A model generated the notes under the pieces. The model searched no databases, was not told the origin of the DNA, and saw only the letters and a program-made list of their open reading frames with translations. Both the position numbers and the translations under genes were made by a program. Shown in pieces: positions 7,609 through 15,342 of a DNA stretch of 33,994 bases (the stretch's first letter is position 1; the number at the start of each line of letters is the position of its first letter). This DNA comes from Streptomyces sp. D2-8 (GTDB taxonomy: Bacteria; Actinomycetota; Actinomycetes; Streptomycetales; Streptomycetaceae). Where the stretch lies: assembly GCF_023184515.1 (NCBI RefSeq), contig NZ_JAAHBP010000038.1:1-33994 (forward strand). Reading direction: 5' to 3'.

Positions 7609-9666
7609 AAAGGTCAGCTTCCAGCTGTTGATGTAGCCGGTGTCGATGGCCGCGTTGTCCTGCACGCGCAGCTTCCAGACGCCGTTGGCCACTTCGGAGG
7701 ACGCGTTCACCGTGTAGGTGGTGTCGATGTTGTCCGCGCTGCCGCCGGTGCCGTACCCCTTCAGCGTGTACGCCGTACCGTCGGGGGCGACCAGCTCCAC
7801 CTTGAGGTCACCGATGTAGGTGTGGACGATGTTCACCGCGACCTGGAGGTTGGACGGCGCGTTGCCCGTCCGTCCGGAGACGGTGACCGACGAGGTGACC
7901 GCGGCGCCCCGGTCCGGGATCGCCACGTCGGCGGTGTTCTCGAAGGACGTGCCTCCGCCGCCTCCGTCGCCGGGGCGGGTGCCGACGTTGATGCCCGCCC
8001 ACGCGTGCTGGACCGCCTTGTACTCGGCGCTGTCCGTGCCGTAGAGCTCACCGGTGGCCGCGAGGGTGCCGGTACGGGCGCCCGCGTAGTTGGTGGTCGA
8101 GGTGAACTTCGTGGTGAGCGCGCGGAACCAGATCTTCTCCGCCTTGTCCCGGCCGATGCCGGTGACCGGAAGGCCGTCCGAGGTGGACGAGTTGTACGTG
8201 ACACCGTTGATGGTCTTGGTGCCGCTGCCCTCGCTCAGCAGGTAGAAGAAGTGGTTCGCCGGGCCGGACGAGTAGTGCACGTCGATGGAGCCGATGCCCG
8301 AGTACCAGCTGTCCTTGGACGCGCCGTCCTTGCTGGGCTTGTCCATGTAGCGCAGCGGCGTGCCGTCGCCGTTGATGTCGATCTCCTCGCCGATGAGGTA
8401 GTCACCGACGTCGGAGGAGTTGTTCGCGTAGAACTCGACGGTCGCGCCGAAGATGTCGGAGGTCGCCTCGTTCAGACCGCCGGACTCGCCGCTGTAGTTG
8501 AGGCCGGCGGTGTTCGAGGTGAGCCCGTGGGTCATCTCGTGCGCGGCCACGTCGATCGACGTCAGCGGGTTCGCGTTGCCCGAGCCGTCGCCGTAGGTCA
8601 TGCAGAAGCAGCTGTCCGACCAGAAGGCGTTGACGTAGTTGTTGCCGTAGTGGACCCGGGAGTACGCGCCCACGCCGTCGCCGCGGATGCCGGAGCGGCC
8701 GTGCACGTTCTTGTAGTAGTCCCAGGTCAGGGCGGCACCGTAGTGCGCGTCGGCACCTGCGGACTCCAGGTTGGACGGGGTGCCGTTACCCCAGACGTCG
8801 TCCGGGCCGGAGAACAGGGTGCCGGTGCCGGAGGTGCCGCGGTTGAGGTTGTACGTCTTGTGGTTGCCGCGGGCGCCGTCGGTGAGGTTGTACGTCGACC
8901 CGGACTGGGTGGTGGTGAGGTCGACCGTGCCGGAGTACACGGTGTTGCCGGTGCCGGTCTCGATCGCCTCCCACTCGTAGAGCTTCTCGCCGGTGGTGGC
9001 GTCGGTGACGACGTGCAGTTCCTGCGGGGTGCCGTCGTGCTGGAAACCGCCGACGACCGTCTCGTAGGCCACGACCGGCTTGCCGTTCGCGGCCCAGATC
9101 ACCTTGCGGGGCTCGCGGTTGATGCCGGGGTTCTTGGCCTCCTCGGCCTTCCCGGCGGTCAGGGCCTGCTGCCGGGCCTTCGCGGCGGGCACCGCGGTCT
9201 TCGTCGTGGCCGGCTTGATGGCGGCCCGGGTGGCCTTCACGACGGCCGCGGTGGCGTCCGCCTTCGTGCTCTCCACGACCAGGTCGCCGCCGAGGACCGG
9301 CAGGCCGTCGTAGGTGCGCTCGTAGCGCGTGTGCACGGTGCCGTCGCGGTCCTTCAGGGCGTCGCGGACGACCAGCTTCTCCTTGGTGCCGAGGCCGAGG
9401 TCCTTGGCGGTCTCGGTCTTGGCGGCCTCGGCGTCGCGGATCAGTGCGGCGCGCTGGGCGGGGGTGAGCTTGACCAGCTCCGAGCCGGGGTTCGCCTTGC
9501 TCGCGGCCGACGGTGCCTTCTCCGGGGCTGCGACGGCGGTGCCGCTCTGGACGGCGGCGGCGATCAGCGCGGCGACGCCGGCGAGGGCCACGGCCGCGGT
9601 GCGGCGGGTGGTGTGGGGAGTGCGTCTGTGGGAGGTGCCTCTTCGTGAGGAACTGCTTCTCAACAC
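7603..9666 (-). CDS. Secreted M4 zinc metalloprotease with C-terminal P (proprotein convertase) domain
   Basis: A 687-residue exported protease. A twin-basic N-region (RR at 8-9, 14-15, 21-22) and hydrophobic stretch 24-47 form the signal peptide, possibly Tat-like because RRTAAVAL precedes the core. Propeptide: FTP (HTRYERTYDGLPVLGGDLVV, ~112-131) and PepSY-like (~160-235). M4 domain: HEMTH at 376-380, E400 in NEATSDIFG, H464 in DVHYSSGPANHFFYLL. A glycine linker (~562-574) joins a P domain (~575-687) with SFENTADVAIPD, HTYIGDLKVELVAPDG and GVWKLRVQDNAAIDTGYINSW. P domains usually help folding or substrate binding. Paralogue of the downstream gene at 5722-7368. A tandem 8-bp repeat overlaps its stop. 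Confidence 0.96.
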   Translation of the reverse strand: MLRSSSSRRGTSHRRTPHTTRRTAAVALAGVAALIAAAVQSGTAVAAPEKAPSAASKANPGSELVKLTPAQRAALIRDAEAAKTETAKDLGLGTKEKLVVRDALKDRDGTVHTRYERTYDGLPVLGGDLVVESTKADATAAVVKATRAAIKPATTKTAVPAAKARQQALTAGKAEEAKNPGINREPRKVIWAANGKPVVAYETVVGGFQHDGTPQELHVVTDATTGEKLYEWEAIETGTGNTVYSGTVDLTTTQSGSTYNLTDGARGNHKTYNLNRGTSGTGTLFSGPDDVWGNGTPSNLESAGADAHYGAALTWDYYKNVHGRSGIRGDGVGAYSRVHYGNNYVNAFWSDSCFCMTYGDGSGNANPLTSIDVAAHEMTHGLTSNTAGLNYSGESGGLNEATSDIFGATVEFYANNSSDVGDYLIGEEIDINGDGTPLRYMDKPSKDGASKDSWYSGIGSIDVHYSSGPANHFFYLLSEGSGTKTINGVTYNSSTSDGLPVTGIGRDKAEKIWFRALTTKFTSTTNYAGARTGTLAATGELYGTDSAEYKAVQHAWAGINVGTRPGDGGGGGTSFENTADVAIPDRGAAVTSSVTVSGRTGNAPSNLQVAVNIVHTYIGDLKVELVAPDGTAYTLKGYGTGGSADNIDTTYTVNASSEVANGVWKLRVQDNAAIDTGYINSWKLTFP

Positions 9667-9795
9667 TGACTCCTTCTGCGGGACCGGGGATCGCCCGGCC
9701 TGGGGAGGTGGAGGTGTTGCTGTGGGGTTCCTGTGGAGCAGTCGTGGGAAGCGTGGCAGGGGACTGCGCTTTCTGTCAGGACCGCGTCAAAATTA

Positions 9796-9805
9796 TGGCC
9801 GGAAA
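9796..9805 (-). promoter_or_regulatory. Motif TTTCCGGCCA upstream of the P-domain M4 gene
   Basis: Same 10-mer and orientation as at 7465-7474, here about 130 bp upstream of the 9666 start. A TTGACG -35-like hexamer (minus strand, 9790-9785) follows shortly after, but no good -10 at 17-18 bp was seen. Confidence 0.3.
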
Positions 9806-9833
9806 CGGTTCGTTGTCCGGAAGTTCATGTTCG

Positions 9834-11606
9834 CTATACGGACGCTTCGCCGTCCTCTGGCAGGTCACCGTGCCAGGAGTGCCACAGCGCCGCGTAGGCC
9901 CCGCCGGCCGCCACCAGCTCGTCGTGCGTGCCGAGTTCGGTCAGCCGGCCGTCCTCCATCACCGCCACCCGGTCGGCGTCGTGCGCGGTGTGCAGCCGGT
10001 GCGCGACGGCGATGACCGTGCGCCCTTCGAGGACCGCGGCCAGGGCCCGCTCGGTGTGCCGGGCGGTCGTCGGGTCGAGCAGCGCGGTCGCCTCGTCGAG
10101 GATCAGTGTGTGCGGGTCCGCCAGCACCACCCGCGCCAGGGCGAGTTGCTGGGCCTGCGAGCCGTCGGTACGGCAACCGCCCTGGCCCAGCCGGGTGTCC
10201 AGCCCCTGCGGGAGCTTGCGCACCCAGACGTCGGCGCCGACCACCGCCAGCGCGTCCCACAACTCCTGGTCCCCGGCGGAGGGTTCGGCGATCCGCAGGT
10301 TGTCGCGGACCGAGCCCAGGAACACGTGGTGCTCCTGCGTGACCAGGACGACCTGGCGGCGCAGCCGCTCCGGCCCCAGCCCGACGACCGGCACACCACC
10401 GACCGTCACCGAGCCGGCGGTCGGCGCGTCGATGCCCGCCATCAGCCGGCTCAGCGTGGTCTTGCCGGCGCCGGACGGCCCGACCATGGCCAGCCGCTCC
10501 CCGGGACGCACCGTCAGATCGACGCCGCGCAGCACCTCGACGCCCCCGTCGTACGCGTAGCGCACCCCGAGGACATCGATCCGGTCACCGTCCGGATCCG
10601 GAGCCTCGCCCTCACCGGCGGCGCGCGGCGCCCGGGCCAGTCCCTCCACCCGGGCGAACGAGGCGCCACTGCTCTGCAGTTGCTCGACCCGCATCAGGAT
10701 CTCGTCCAGCGGGCCGCTCAGCTGGTGCAGATACAGGGCCGCCGCCACCACCGCCCCGAGACTCATCGCGCCCGAGGAGTGCAGCCCGCCGCCGATCACC
10801 AGCACCCCCGCCACGGGGAGGATGTACGACACCTCCACGGCCGGGAAGAACACACTGCGCAGGTAGAGCGTGTGGAAGCGGGTCCGGCGGGATGTCTCCA
10901 GGGCGTCCCGGCTCGCGGTCGTGCGCTCCCTTTCGAGGCGGAACGCCTCGACCGTGCGGGCGCCGGACGCGGTCGCCGCGAGGATCTCCGCGACGTCGGA
11001 GGTGGCCGCGCCCTCGGCGAGATAGCCGTCCCGGGCCCGGCGCAGGTACCAGCGCAACGCCAGCCAGATCGGTGTCAGTCCGAGCACGCCGAGGGCGCCC
11101 AGCAGAGGGTCCAGGAGGAACACCGCGCCGACCAGGAACAGGCACTGGACGAGGTTGATGAGGAGGATCGGGCCGGCGTCGCGCAGGGTGGTGCCGACGG
11201 TGGTGACGTCCGAGGTGCCGCGGGCGGTGAGGTCGCCCGTGCCGGCGCGCTCCACGACCGACGCGGGCAGGGCGAGGGCGCGGTCCACGAACCTCTCCCG
11301 CACACGGGCGAGGGTGCGTTCGCCGAAGCGGTGGCCCACGTAGCGGGCCCAGCGGGCCAGGAACAACTGGGCGAGGGCGCACAGGAGGAGGGCGAGGGCG
11401 AGCCGGTCCACGGCTGCGACGCCGTGGCCTGCCCGGACGTGGTCGATCATCAGGCCGAGCAGCCACGGTCCCGCCAGACCGGCCAGGGCGGCCAGGGCGT
11501 TGAGACCGAGGACCGTGCCGAAGGCCCGGGTGTCCGCCCGTACGAGGTCCAGCATCGCGCGTCGGACGTCCTGCCGTGCGGCGACGGGGAGGTGGGTGCG
11601 GGTCAT
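9834..11606 (-). CDS. ABC exporter half (TMD-NBD), heterodimer partner with degenerate signature
   Basis: A 590-residue type-IV ABC exporter half: six predicted membrane segments within ~28-300 and a C-terminal NBD (~343-580). Walker A GPSGAGKT (376-383), Q-loop Q424, Walker B LILDE (501-505) and switch H536 are intact. The signature is DGSQAQ (481-486) instead of LSGGQ. The ATG at 11606 overlaps the stop of the upstream gene (ATGA, 4 bp), so translation is coupled. The partner (11603-13417) has a good LSGGQ but no Walker A, so the pair together would form one competent ATP site. Substrate unknown. It is the last gene of the four-gene exporter operon. The in-frame stretch upstream of 11606 is not coding. 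Confidence 0.93.
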   Translation of the reverse strand: MTRTHLPVAARQDVRRAMLDLVRADTRAFGTVLGLNALAALAGLAGPWLLGLMIDHVRAGHGVAAVDRLALALLLCALAQLFLARWARYVGHRFGERTLARVRERFVDRALALPASVVERAGTGDLTARGTSDVTTVGTTLRDAGPILLINLVQCLFLVGAVFLLDPLLGALGVLGLTPIWLALRWYLRRARDGYLAEGAATSDVAEILAATASGARTVEAFRLERERTTASRDALETSRRTRFHTLYLRSVFFPAVEVSYILPVAGVLVIGGGLHSSGAMSLGAVVAAALYLHQLSGPLDEILMRVEQLQSSGASFARVEGLARAPRAAGEGEAPDPDGDRIDVLGVRYAYDGGVEVLRGVDLTVRPGERLAMVGPSGAGKTTLSRLMAGIDAPTAGSVTVGGVPVVGLGPERLRRQVVLVTQEHHVFLGSVRDNLRIAEPSAGDQELWDALAVVGADVWVRKLPQGLDTRLGQGGCRTDGSQAQQLALARVVLADPHTLILDEATALLDPTTARHTERALAAVLEGRTVIAVAHRLHTAHDADRVAVMEDGRLTELGTHDELVAAGGAYAALWHSWHGDLPEDGEASV

Positions 11607-13417
11607 CCCAGGGCCTCCTCGGGCTCCTCGATGTTCTCGGTTTCCTCGGTGTCCCTTGCGACGACGGCCCGGTAGCCGGGGACGGCGTCGAGGAGTTCGT
11701 GGTGGGTGCCGGTGGCGACGACCTTGCCGTCCTTCAGGAAGTGGACGGTGTCCGTGTGGTCGAGGACCAGGGGGGAGGTGGTGGTGACGACCGTGGTGCG
11801 GCCCTGTCGTGCCGTGCCGAGCCGGGCCGCGACCGTGGCTTCCGTGTGGGCGTCCAGGGCCGAGGTGGGCTCGACGGTGAGCAGGACCTCCGGGTCGGCG
11901 AGAAGGGCTCTGGCCAGGCGGATGCGCTGGCGCTGGCCGCCGGAGAGGTTGCGGGCCTGGGCGGTCATCGGCGTGTTCAGGCCATCGGGGAGGCCTTGGA
12001 CGATGTCTTCGGCCGCGGCTGTATGCAGCGCCTTCTGGGTTGCCGGGTTCTGTGGTGCGGCGTCCGCGGGTGCGTCGTGGTGGTTCGCGCCCCGCGGCGG
12101 AGCCGCACAGGGAGACGGCCCCGCGCCCCTTGGAGGCGTGCCCCGAGCGCCGATCATCTGGTCCAGCGAGCCTGCGAACAGGTCCGCCTCGTGGTCCGCC
12201 AGCAGGATGCGGGCCCTGACCTGGCTCAGGGCGATCTCGTCCAGGCGGGTGCCGCCCCACGTGGCGCTCGACGGGGTGTAGCGGGCCAGACGGTCCGCCA
12301 CCGCCGTGGCATCGGCGGGGTGTTCCGCCACCAGCGCCGTCAGGCGGCCCGGCCGGATCCGTACGCCCGACTCGGGGTCGTACAGCACCGAGGGCTCGGA
12401 CGGGGCGTCCCGGGTGCCGGTGTCGGTCATCGGCTCCAGGCGCAGGAAGCGCACGACCCGCCGGGCGCACACCAGACCGCGGCTGATCTGGTAGCCGCAC
12501 TCGACCCAGAAGGCGACCGGGCCCACCAGGACCGCCACATAGCCGTAGACGGACACCAGCTCGCCCACGGTGATGTGGCCCCGCGCGGCCAGGCGGGCCG
12601 CGAGCCAGGTCACCACCGCCAGGAACAGGGTCGGCAGACCGATGCCGAGGGCCTGGACCCAGCTGGTCACCGCGCCGACCCGGTAGCCCTGTTCACGAAG
12701 CCGCTGGGAGTCCCGGCGGAAGGCGTCCGAGACCAGGCCCTTGCCGCCCAGACCGGCGAGGACCCGCAGGCCGCCGGCGAGGTCGCCGATGCGGGCCGTC
12801 AGGACGCCCTGGCGTTCGCGGTACTCCGCCTCCGAGCCCTGAAGGCGGCCGAGCAGCGGGCCGACCAGCAGGACGATGACCGGGATGCCGAGCAGGACGA
12901 CCGCGGCGAGCAGCGGCGAGACCGAGATCAGCAGGGCGGCGACCACCAGGTAGGCCACGACCGCGCCCACGCCGGGGCCGACGACCGTCAGGGACTGGCT
13001 GATCGTCTGGACGTCACCCACGCCGATCGTGACGACCTCACCCGCGCCCATCTGCCGCGACAGCGAGGAGCCGAGCCGGACGGCCTGGCCGACGACGACC
13101 TTCACCGTGCGGAAGTTGGCGTCCATCCGGACCCGGGTCATGATGCGGTGGCGCATGATGCCCAGCCAGGCGTTGAAGGCGCCCACCGCGAACAGCGCGC
13201 CGCTCCAGAGCGCCAGCGCGCTCATGTCGCCGGGCCCCAGGCCGTCGTCGATCGCCCGGGACATCAGATACGGCGTCGCCGCCAGCAGCACCATCCACAC
13301 GCTGCCGAACATCGCCCCCGCGGCACACCGCCCGGGCTGCCGGGTGACCAGCCACCACAGGTAGCGGGCACCGCCGCGGTGGTCGGGTGTGCCGGGGTCC
13401 TCGTACGCGTCGATCAT
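11603..13417 (-). CDS. ABC exporter half with degenerate NBD and an in-frame repeat insertion
   Basis: A 604-residue exporter half: a six-segment membrane domain (~20-320) and a short, degenerate NBD (~345-580). The Walker A region is LVAEHPADATAVADRL (362-377), with no GxxGxGKS/T. Walker B is VLLTVE (511-516), with V515 where the Mg-binding Asp belongs. The signature LSGGQRQR (491-498) is intact. Residues ~424-462 are Pro/Ala-rich and encoded by a dispersed repeat (12061-12140), between the D-L-F-A-G-S loop and HTAAAEDIVQGLP. The protein probably works only as partner of the next gene (9834-11606), which it overlaps by 4 bp. The ATG at 13417 lies 26 bp after the preceding ABC gene's stop, with a GGCGGG-like site. 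Confidence 0.92.
   Translation of the reverse strand: MIDAYEDPGTPDHRGGARYLWWLVTRQPGRCAAGAMFGSVWMVLLAATPYLMSRAIDDGLGPGDMSALALWSGALFAVGAFNAWLGIMRHRIMTRVRMDANFRTVKVVVGQAVRLGSSLSRQMGAGEVVTIGVGDVQTISQSLTVVGPGVGAVVAYLVVAALLISVSPLLAAVVLLGIPVIVLLVGPLLGRLQGSEAEYRERQGVLTARIGDLAGGLRVLAGLGGKGLVSDAFRRDSQRLREQGYRVGAVTSWVQALGIGLPTLFLAVVTWLAARLAARGHITVGELVSVYGYVAVLVGPVAFWVECGYQISRGLVCARRVVRFLRLEPMTDTGTRDAPSEPSVLYDPESGVRIRPGRLTALVAEHPADATAVADRLARYTPSSATWGGTRLDEIALSQVRARILLADHEADLFAGSLDQMIGARGTPPRGAGPSPCAAPPRGANHHDAPADAAPQNPATQKALHTAAAEDIVQGLPDGLNTPMTAQARNLSGGQRQRIRLARALLADPEVLLTVEPTSALDAHTEATVAARLGTARQGRTTVVTTTSPLVLDHTDTVHFLKDGKVVATGTHHELLDAVPGYRAVVARDTEETENIEEPEEALG
12061..12140. repeat. Dispersed repeat, copy 2, inside an ABC exporter NBD
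   Basis: It starts CGTCCGCGGGTGCG, carries GGCGGAGCCGCA centrally and ACGGCCCCGCGC near the end, the same blocks and order as 5061-5137. On the minus strand it keeps the reading frame of the 11603-13417 gene and adds roughly 35-40 residues that other exporters of this type would not be expected to have. Confidence 0.65.
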
Positions 13418-13443
13418 CCGCCCGCCTTCATGCCGCCGCCGTC

Positions 13444-15342
13444 CTACGCCAGACTGTCCCGCCAGGCCCGGTGCAGGTCCGCGAACCTGCCCGTGCCCGC
13501 GATGAGTTCGGCCGGTTCGCCGTCCTCCACGATCCGGCCGTGCTCCATCACCAGGACCCGGTCCGCGATCTCGACGGTCGACAGCCGGTGCGCGATGACC
13601 ACGGCCGTACGGCCCTTCAGCACCGTCGTCATGGCCCGCTGCACCGCACGCTCCCCGGGGATGTCCAGCGAGCTGGTCGCCTCGTCGAGGATGAGCACCG
13701 CCGGGTCGGCCAGCAGCGCCCGTGCGAACGCCACCAGTTGCCGCTGCCCGGCGGAGATGCGGCCGCCCCGCTTGCGGACGTCGGTGTCGTAGCCGTCGGG
13801 CAGGGCGCTGATGAAGTCGTGTGCGCCGATCTCCTTCGCCGCCTGCTCCATCTCCTCGCGGGTGGCGTCCGGGCGGCCGATCGCGATGTTGTCGGCGACC
13901 GTGCCGGAGAACAGGAACGACTCCTGCGTCACCATGACCACCCCGCGCCGCAGCTCGGGCACGGCCAGGTCGCGCAGATCGACGCCGTCCAGCAGCACCC
14001 GGCCGCCCGAGGGGTCGTAGAACCGGGCCAGCAGCTTGGCCAGCGTCGACTTGCCGGCGCCCGTGGAGCCCACGACCGCGACCGTCTGCCCCGCCGGGAG
14101 GGTGAGGTCGAACGTGGGCAGCACCTCGCCGCCGGTGCGGTAGCCGAAGCGGACGCCGTCGAAGACCACTTGGCGGCCGGGGTGCTCGCTCTCGAGCGGC
14201 GGGAGCTGCCGGGGAGTGGCCGGCTCGGGGACCGACGGGGTCTGGGCGAGCAGGCCGGCGATCTTCTCCAGGGAGGCCGCCGCCGACTGGTAGGAGTTCA
14301 GGAACATCCCGAGCCGGTCGATGGGGTCGTACAGCCGCCGCAGGTACAGCACGGCCGCCGCCAGCACACCGAGGGCCAGCGTGCCGTCCGCGACCCGGTG
14401 GGCGCCCCACAGCACGATCGCCGCGACCGCCGTGTTGGCGACCAGCCGCGAGCCGGTGACGTAGCGGGCCATCTCCAGCAGCGCGTCGCCGTTGACCCGT
14501 TCGTGCCGCCGGTTGAGCACGCCGAAGTCCGCGTCGTTGGCGGCCTCGCGGCGGAAGGCGCGCACCGGGCGGATGCCGTTCATCGTCTCGACGAACTTGA
14601 CGATGACGGCCGCGATGGCGGTCGACCGCGCCCGGTACACCCGGCCGGCCCGCCGCTGGTACCACCGCACGAGCGCGTAGAGCGGGACCAGGGACGCCAC
14701 CGCCACACCCCCGAGGCCCAGGTCGAGCCAGAGCAGCATCACCGAGATGTAGACGAAGGACAGGATGACCGTCACGAGCTCGTGGAGGCCCTCGTCCAGC
14801 AGTTCGCGCAGCGACTCCACGTCGGTCGTGGAGCGTGAGATGAGCCGGCCGGAGGTGTAGCGCTCGTGGAAGTCGACGCTCAGCGCCTGCGCGTGGCGGA
14901 AGATCCGGCCGCGCAGATCGAGCAGCACGTCCTGGCTGACCCGGGCCGCGGCGGCGACGAAGGCGAACTGCAGCCCGCCCGCGGCCAGCGCGCACCCCAG
15001 ATAGCCGACGCCCACCGCGATCAGCGGCCCGTGGTCCTGCGCCCGGAACGCCGGTACGGCACGGTCGATGGCGTACGCCACGAGCAGCGGGCCCGCCTGC
15101 ACGACCGCCTGCTGGAGCAGCAGCAGGAGCGTGGTGACCGTGACCCTGGCCTTCATGGGCGCGAGCAGGGAGCGCAGCAGTGCTGCCGTGGCGCCCGGCG
15201 GTGTGGGCAGGAGATCCTGGTCGAAGAGGTCGCCGGCGGCGGTGGGTCGCCCGTCGAGTCGGTCGCCGGATCGGTCGTCGGGTTGGTCGTCGAGTCGGTC
15301 GTCGGGTTGGCTGTCGGCCGGTGCGCCGGTGGCCGCCGTCAT
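13444..15342 (-). CDS. ABC exporter half (TMD-NBD), catalytic partner of the second heterodimer
   Basis: A 632-residue exporter half: a polar N-terminal leader (1-50) with Asp/Arg-rich repeats (residues 13-32), six membrane segments (~60-345) and an NBD (~390-625). Walker A GSTGAGKS (425-432), Q-loop Q473, Walker B LILDE (550-554) and H585 are canonical. The signature is ISAGQ (529-533), with one glycine changed to alanine. Its start codon overlaps the stop of the 15339-17120 gene (ATGA), so the two are translationally coupled and are likely partners. The ATG at 15342 is fixed by that overlap. The substrate is unknown; lipid, peptide or drug export are all possible for this family. Confidence 0.94.
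   Translation of the reverse strand: MTAATGAPADSQPDDRLDDQPDDRSGDRLDGRPTAAGDLFDQDLLPTPPGATAALLRSLLAPMKARVTVTTLLLLLQQAVVQAGPLLVAYAIDRAVPAFRAQDHGPLIAVGVGYLGCALAAGGLQFAFVAAAARVSQDVLLDLRGRIFRHAQALSVDFHERYTSGRLISRSTTDVESLRELLDEGLHELVTVILSFVYISVMLLWLDLGLGGVAVASLVPLYALVRWYQRRAGRVYRARSTAIAAVIVKFVETMNGIRPVRAFRREAANDADFGVLNRRHERVNGDALLEMARYVTGSRLVANTAVAAIVLWGAHRVADGTLALGVLAAAVLYLRRLYDPIDRLGMFLNSYQSAAASLEKIAGLLAQTPSVPEPATPRQLPPLESEHPGRQVVFDGVRFGYRTGGEVLPTFDLTLPAGQTVAVVGSTGAGKSTLAKLLARFYDPSGGRVLLDGVDLRDLAVPELRRGVVMVTQESFLFSGTVADNIAIGRPDATREEMEQAAKEIGAHDFISALPDGYDTDVRKRGGRISAGQRQLVAFARALLADPAVLILDEATSSLDIPGERAVQRAMTTVLKGRTAVVIAHRLSTVEIADRVLVMEHGRIVEDGEPAELIAGTGRFADLHRAWRDSLA
15247..15312. repeat. Degenerate 12-bp tandem repeats coding the N-terminal leader of an ABC exporter
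   Basis: Units around GTCGTCGGGTTG and GTCGAGTCG recur five to six times and encode an Asp/Arg/Gln-rich leader (residues ~11-32: P-D-D-R, L-D-D-Q and similar). The stretch precedes the first membrane segment and is probably length-variable. Confidence 0.6.

Noticed and set aside
5713..9648. Two long plus-strand open frames opposite the M4 proteases
   Set aside because: Val/Gly/Arg-rich shadows of real minus-strand genes with complete catalytic motifs.
11607..12500. Upstream in-frame extension of the last ABC exporter gene
   Set aside because: It is a shadow of the preceding exporter gene in another frame. The ATGA overlap at 11603-11606 gives the natural start.
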